From: Gnetum montanum
Lineage: Eukaryota > Streptophyta > Gnetopsida > Gnetales > Gnetaceae
Length of the DNA: 32,848 nt
Assembly: GCA_015680685.1 (NCBI GenBank)
Contig: MNCI01009404.1
Span: 571,422-604,269, forward strand
Direction: 5' to 3'
Shown: positions 29,723 to 32,848 of the stretch, in pieces
Position numbering within the stretch: the stretch's first letter is position 1
Layout: each line of letters opens with the position of its first letter
Made by a program: the position numbers and the translations under genes
Notes under the pieces: generated by a model
The model's database searches: none
What the model was told of the DNA's origin: nothing
The model's input: the letters and a program-made list of their open reading frames with translations, nothing else

Positions 29723-31289
29723 CAGCCATCTCCTCTAATGAAGTTACCATTATAACAGAGCATACTGAGGCCACCCTTTTTATGAAATATGGGGAGGTAG
29801 AGTAGTCACAACAATGGTTGCAGACGAAAGCCCTTGAGTTGATCATCAGCCGCCTTACCTAGGCAGGTCTGATGGACTTGTTCACTACTTTGACTTCTAA
29901 TGTTTTGGCAGCTGAGATGATCACCATTTTGTATTCTTTCAGTGATGATTCTTCCCATTTTACTATACGGGTTTGAGGAGTCAAGGTATCTTTCCACTTG
30001 ATCACTGAGTTCCTTTCTGATCTTTTTGGCATGCCCATGGATGGTTCTAGAGTGGCCATAGATAAAGCAACTAAAGAAGGCCAGGTCATAAAAGAGCTTA
30101 AAGAGTGGTTAGGTTGCTATGCGAGATGATATCAATGGAGATAAACTTCCTGTATCCTCTCTTTTGGGCACGGGCATTCCCTAAATCTCTTTCTCAAGGA
30201 AGAAGAAACCTTGGGATTGAGTCTGCACATGTCATACGTGCAGTAATAGAGATGGGCATGCGTTATAACTGGGCGTAGTTTCTTGGATCTAGCTTTCATG
30301 GAGAGATTGTTAGATTACAGTCAAACATCAATGCCAAATCCCACTTCACATTTGCTTTCTTTGCGAGGTACCTACGTAGGTTTGCTAAGTTCCTAGTAGT
30401 TTATGGTGATAATCATTATATATTAAGGGATCGTTCATAGTTATCCCACCCCTGGATTCATCATTTGTTTAGCACCACTAGATCTTAGGACCCACCCGAA
30501 GGCATCAACGAATCAGTGTCTGTCACTACTGGGGATGCAGCTAGTCGTTCCCATCATTCTTGTGATAGCTTGGGATTGGAACCACCTATACTACACACGT
30601 TTGTTTAAAGGGTTGAATGTCTGATTCATGAGACCATTGGAAGGTCAAAGGCAAAGGTGAAGAGGAATGAATGCCCAAGGGACCCTGCTCTAGAGGTGAG
30701 ACCACCAAGAGCGAAGAAGATCCACTTTGTACTGATAGTGGAAGGTAAGCATTTTATTTTATTGTTACATATTTACTTTTTTATTGTGTTTTGGTTTATA
30801 TGTTATTAAACGTACATATATGCTATGTCATACTAATTCTAGGATTCTGGTGTTATTTAGAGGAAAGTCCTGAGAAGGAGAGAGAGGTCATGGCCTTGAT
30901 AGTTGAACCAGAAGCAATTGCCACAGGGCCAAAGGAAGAAGGAAAAGAAGAGGAAGAAGTAATCGAGAAACCTCTTGCCCCGAGAGGAAGATGTGACAAG
31001 CAATGTGGGGATGAAGCTTGTGGAGGCTTTGGATGTACTTAGGCATTCAAGTGATGAAAGAGGTATCTTTGATGATTTCTTTGATGGATCTTTGCAACTT
31101 GGTGATCCACCCAGGCTGACCAGCAAAGGGCTTTTTGGTATGTTCCTTTTATCTTAATCCATATTTTGGTACCCTTTTTAATTTTATGTGTTGTTGTTTT
31201 ATTATCTTGATTCTCCTTAGCATTAGAGGTAGATGTTGAGATTTCTGAGGCACATACCTTCCATGCAGAGGTATCAGGATCACCAGTTT
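29723..31289 (+). pseudogene. Antisense gene, exons 3-5: unassigned second domain, acidic tail, cut by LTR insertion
   Basis: Exon 3 is 29723-30744, donor GAAG/GTAAGC. Exon 4 runs from 30843 (or 30861) to 31137, donor TTTG/GTATG. Exon 5 starts at 31221 after TTCTCCTTAG. Introns before exons 3, 4 and 5 are all phase 1. Exon 3 reads MITILYSFSDDSSHF, then GVKVSFHLITEFLSDLFGMP, and in later frames MGMRYNW, FLGSSFHGEIVRLQSNINAK, FTFAFFARYLRRFAKF, ending VRPPRAKKIHFVLIVEG. At least two frameshifts (about 30110 and 30180) and several stops break it. The middle part faintly recalls the extra-ORF/plant transposon protein domains of Tat elements; I do not assign it. Exon 4 is Glu/Lys-rich. Exon 5 (LEVDVEISEAHTFHAEVSGS) is cut at 31289 by the LTR. 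Confidence 0.6.
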
Positions 31290-31330
31290 TGATTGAGGTG
31301 ACCTCCTAATGAGACGCAGATTGCACACGT

Positions 31331-31418
31331 GATATCGCGGCCGACGCGATATCGCATCCCCTGGGATATCGCGTACGCGATATCGCGTCTTTCCCTGCGA
31401 TATCGCGTACGCGATATC
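31331..31418. promoter_or_regulatory. Array of six GATATC sites flanked by CGCG, including two 20-bp palindromes
   Basis: GATATC occurs at 31331, 31348, 31365, 31379, 31399 and 31413. The perfect palindrome GATATCGCGTACGCGATATC occupies 31365-31384 and 31399-31418, and the sites repeat with a 34-bp period. The array ends 18 bp before the TATA box. CGCG cores of this type are bound by plant CAMTA factors, so an upstream activator array is a reasonable inference. Confidence 0.7.
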
Positions 31419-31436
31419 GCGGTCCGCTGCCATATC

Positions 31437-31444
31437 TATAAATA
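31437..31444 (+). promoter_or_regulatory. TATA box of the right Athila-like LTR
   Basis: TATAAATA in CTATAAATAAGAGGTGGC. The left LTR has the same block as CTACAAATAAGAGA. Transcription would start about 30 bp downstream, near 31470. Confidence 0.75.
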
Positions 31445-32285
31445 AGAGGTGGCACTTCCCTCATTTCACATTATAGGCGTAAAGTAGCAAAGCTCTGGTG
31501 GATTGATCACCCCAGAGATAGAATATTTTCCATGTGCCCGTAGTAGGAGTCCCCCAAGTGAATGGTTCTTTATTCGAGTAGCTTTGTACCTGAACGCAAG
31601 TTGTGTACGGAAATAAAGACGAGCTTTGTGGATAAACCTTGCAGTGCATGGATAGGTTTAATTAATGTTATTTACTGCTTTCCTAGTGACGCGACATGAG
31701 TACGACTTGGTTACGAGCGTTGACGAACGTGTACGGCTAGCCAAGGAATTGGCTACTCATCGCGAGTAGATTCTCTCAACCCTTTCCTCCTAGAGCGTGG
31801 GACAAGTACGACTTGATTACGAGCATCTATGGATGTGTACAGCTAGTCAAGGAATCGGCTGCTTGTCACACATAGGTTAGTTAAGTGCCTTAGTACGACC
31901 GCTTTGAGCACGTGCGTTACGTGTGGTGATCCCAGTAATGATTAGCGTTTGGTAAGCCACAGTTGCACAGTTTAGGGTGTGTACGGTAAGTGGGAACGGA
32001 TGCTGATGCTAGGACTTAGTGTTGTAGTTAGAATTAGTTAGTTTCTCAACCCTTCATCCTCATAGCTTAGGAGATAAACCGAAAAATACAAGAAAAAAAT
32101 CATATACCTCAGACTTGCTTAACCATACACCGTGACACATACAAGCAAGCCTGGGAAGATAACAAACGATTAACCCCAAGTGTTTCTTGTGGCGTTAAGG
32201 CATTTAGTCTGCGGAGTTTGACTGGATCGCGCGTACACGCTCGTATTCGTATGGTTGAGTGTAGGGGTACCTCGCCACTCATCAT

Positions 32286-32303
32286 TGGCGCCGTTGCCGG
32301 GGA
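32286..32303 (+). other. Primer binding site complementary to tRNA-Asp
   Basis: TGGCGCCGTTGCCGGGGA is the exact complement of the 3' end of plant tRNA-Asp(GTC) including CCA. It lies one base after the LTR. tRNA-Asp priming is typical of Athila elements. Confidence 0.9.
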
Positions 32304-32421
32304 CTAAGTGTTTTTACGCCAATTGAACATAAGGGATATCACTCACATCGTTGTGAGCCTCAACAAACCTTTGGGTTAATCAATAAAAATTAATTAACGG
32401 TAAAAATTTGCACACCATAGA

Positions 32422-32848
32422 ATGGCTTCTTCTCATGAAATTAACTCACCTAAGGGCAACACAGAAGACAGTCAGCATCATACGTATAACCGAGACCAGC
32501 CATGTCCTAAACAATCTAAAGTGACATATGCTCATCCCGATGAGTATGTCCCTGACTTTACTTTTATTCTCCATCAAGATGAACAACTGTGATGGAGAGA
32601 TCTACAAGGTAACATTGTGTTACCCCCAGATCGATCTACCCCTAACATGCTTTTCCATGCCTTGGCATAGATTGGCATGCAAGAACTGTTTGCGGAATAC
32701 GTTCTGGATGACCATGACACAAGGGATTATCATCCCACAAATGCACAATGTATTCAGGATGCAAGACAGGAGAGCCAACATTCATTGTTGAAGGGCAAGG
32801 TCCCCCATGTCATTAGTGAAATAGGAGACGAGCAACCCCTCACAATGG
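32422..32848 (+). pseudogene. gag: Gag N-terminal part of the right Athila-like element
   Basis: ATG at 32422-32424 starts a frame (MASSHEINSPKGN) that stays in register to the window end (142 codons) with only two stops, TGA at 32590-32592 and TAG at 32668-32670. Residues 36-49 (YAHPDEYVPDFTFI) match the left copy. At 32590 the left copy has a sense codon, and just upstream the left copy has a stop where this one has sense, so the two copies were inactivated independently. The first residues are poorly conserved between the copies. The main capsid fold lies beyond the window. Confidence 0.8.

Larger units (their letters stand above)
19907..31289 (-). mobile_element. Second Tat/Ogre-like retrotransposon (partial, 3' LTR to upstream of RT) with antisense gene
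   Basis: On the minus strand, from right to left: antisense gene region (28829-31289), repeat-rich spacer (26731-28828), pol (23182-26730), 3' repeat region, polypurine tract (21632-21647), 3' LTR (19907-21631). The 3' LTR and 3' region match the middle element; LTR similarity is clear but lower than between the middle element's own LTRs, so it is a different subfamily. The left end sits inside the RNase H of the chromovirus relic; GCATT (19902-19906) would be its target duplication. The right part is interrupted at 31290 by the Athila-like LTR; gag, protease and 5' LTR must lie beyond the window if present. Confidence 0.85.
31290..32284 (+). repeat. 5' LTR of the right Athila-like element
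   Basis: Starts TGATTGAGGTGACC and ends CGCCACTCATCA, so its ends are TGAT...ATCA like the left copy. About 995 bp. U3 holds the GATATC/CGCG array, then the TATA box. An imperfect tandem duplication of about 106 bp (phrase TACGACTTG(G/A)TTACGAGC at 31701 and 31807) lies in the second half. The outer end could instead be at 31310 (TGAGACGC); the TGAT start is preferred because it also aligns with the left LTR. Confidence 0.8.
31290..32848 (+). mobile_element. Athila-like LTR retrotransposon, 5' end (sister of the left element)
   Basis: 5' LTR, intact tRNA-Asp primer site and the start of gag run off the right window edge. It matches 4289-5134 (LTR) and about 3760-4152 (gag) of the left element on the other strand, so the window is bounded by two inverted members of one family. 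It is inserted into the antisense gene of the second Tat element, so it is younger than that element. CpG content is high and few decay signs are seen, although gag already has two stops. Confidence 0.85.

Noticed and set aside
29240-30089. Minus-strand frames at 29240-29431, 29806-29997 and 29859-30089
   Set aside because: They are antisense shadows of the spliced gene and have no domain of their own.
31310-31320. Alternative LTR start at TGAGACGC, with TAA before it as the natural end of the antisense gene
   Set aside because: The start at 31290 gives TGAT...ATCA ends and aligns with the left LTR start; kept only as a fallback.

Overview
The window is a block of nested, decayed LTR retrotransposons from a plant nuclear genome. 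The evidence is plant-type Ty3/gypsy lineages (Athila-like, Tat/Ogre-like, chromovirus-like), a tRNA-Asp primer site typical of Athila elements, GT-AG introns with plant-like T-rich 3' ends, and no recognisable host gene. LTR pairs have diverged by roughly one base in ten, and decay is dominated by C-to-T/G-to-A changes. This fits a large, methylated, slowly purged genome such as a gymnosperm or large-genome angiosperm; the species cannot be read from the sequence. The assembly has a run of 530 N at 12161-12690 and one N at 13553.

Layout. (1) 1-5134, minus strand: the 5' part of an Athila-like element (5' LTR 4289-5134, decayed primer site, broken gag, protease, RT running off the left edge). 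(2) 5200-6950, plus: a chromovirus-like pol relic interrupted by a SINE-like insert; then non-coding DNA with a 22-bp minisatellite. (3) 8496-17785, minus: a Tat/Ogre-like element with both LTRs and a perfect 5-bp target duplication (ATGGT). It keeps gag and protease but has lost RT, RNase H and integrase. (4) 17791-19906: non-coding DNA, then a second chromovirus-like gag-pol relic. (5) 19907-31289, minus: a second Tat/Ogre-like element of the same family, inserted in the RNase H region of that relic. It carries the 3' LTR, 3' repeat region and a full pol frame (RT, two RNase H domains, integrase); gag-protease and the 5' LTR lie beyond the window. (6) 31290 to the end, plus: a younger-looking Athila-like element of the same family as (1), inserted into (5): 5' LTR, intact tRNA-Asp primer site, start of gag.

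The most interesting feature is a spliced gene on the plus strand, antisense to the Tat/Ogre-like element (28829-31289). At least five exons join in consistent reading phases. The first two encode a domain resembling the FCP1/NIF (CTD small phosphatase-like) fold with its catalytic acidic residues replaced; the third and fourth encode a second, unassigned domain. It lies upstream of RT, where Ogre elements carry an intron between protease and RT. The other Tat copy retains what looks like the terminal exon of the same antisense gene (11922-12002) in the equivalent place, left of its protease. The two copies together suggest an element family that carries a captured gene in reverse orientation inside the protease-RT intron. 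All copies seen are broken by stop codons.
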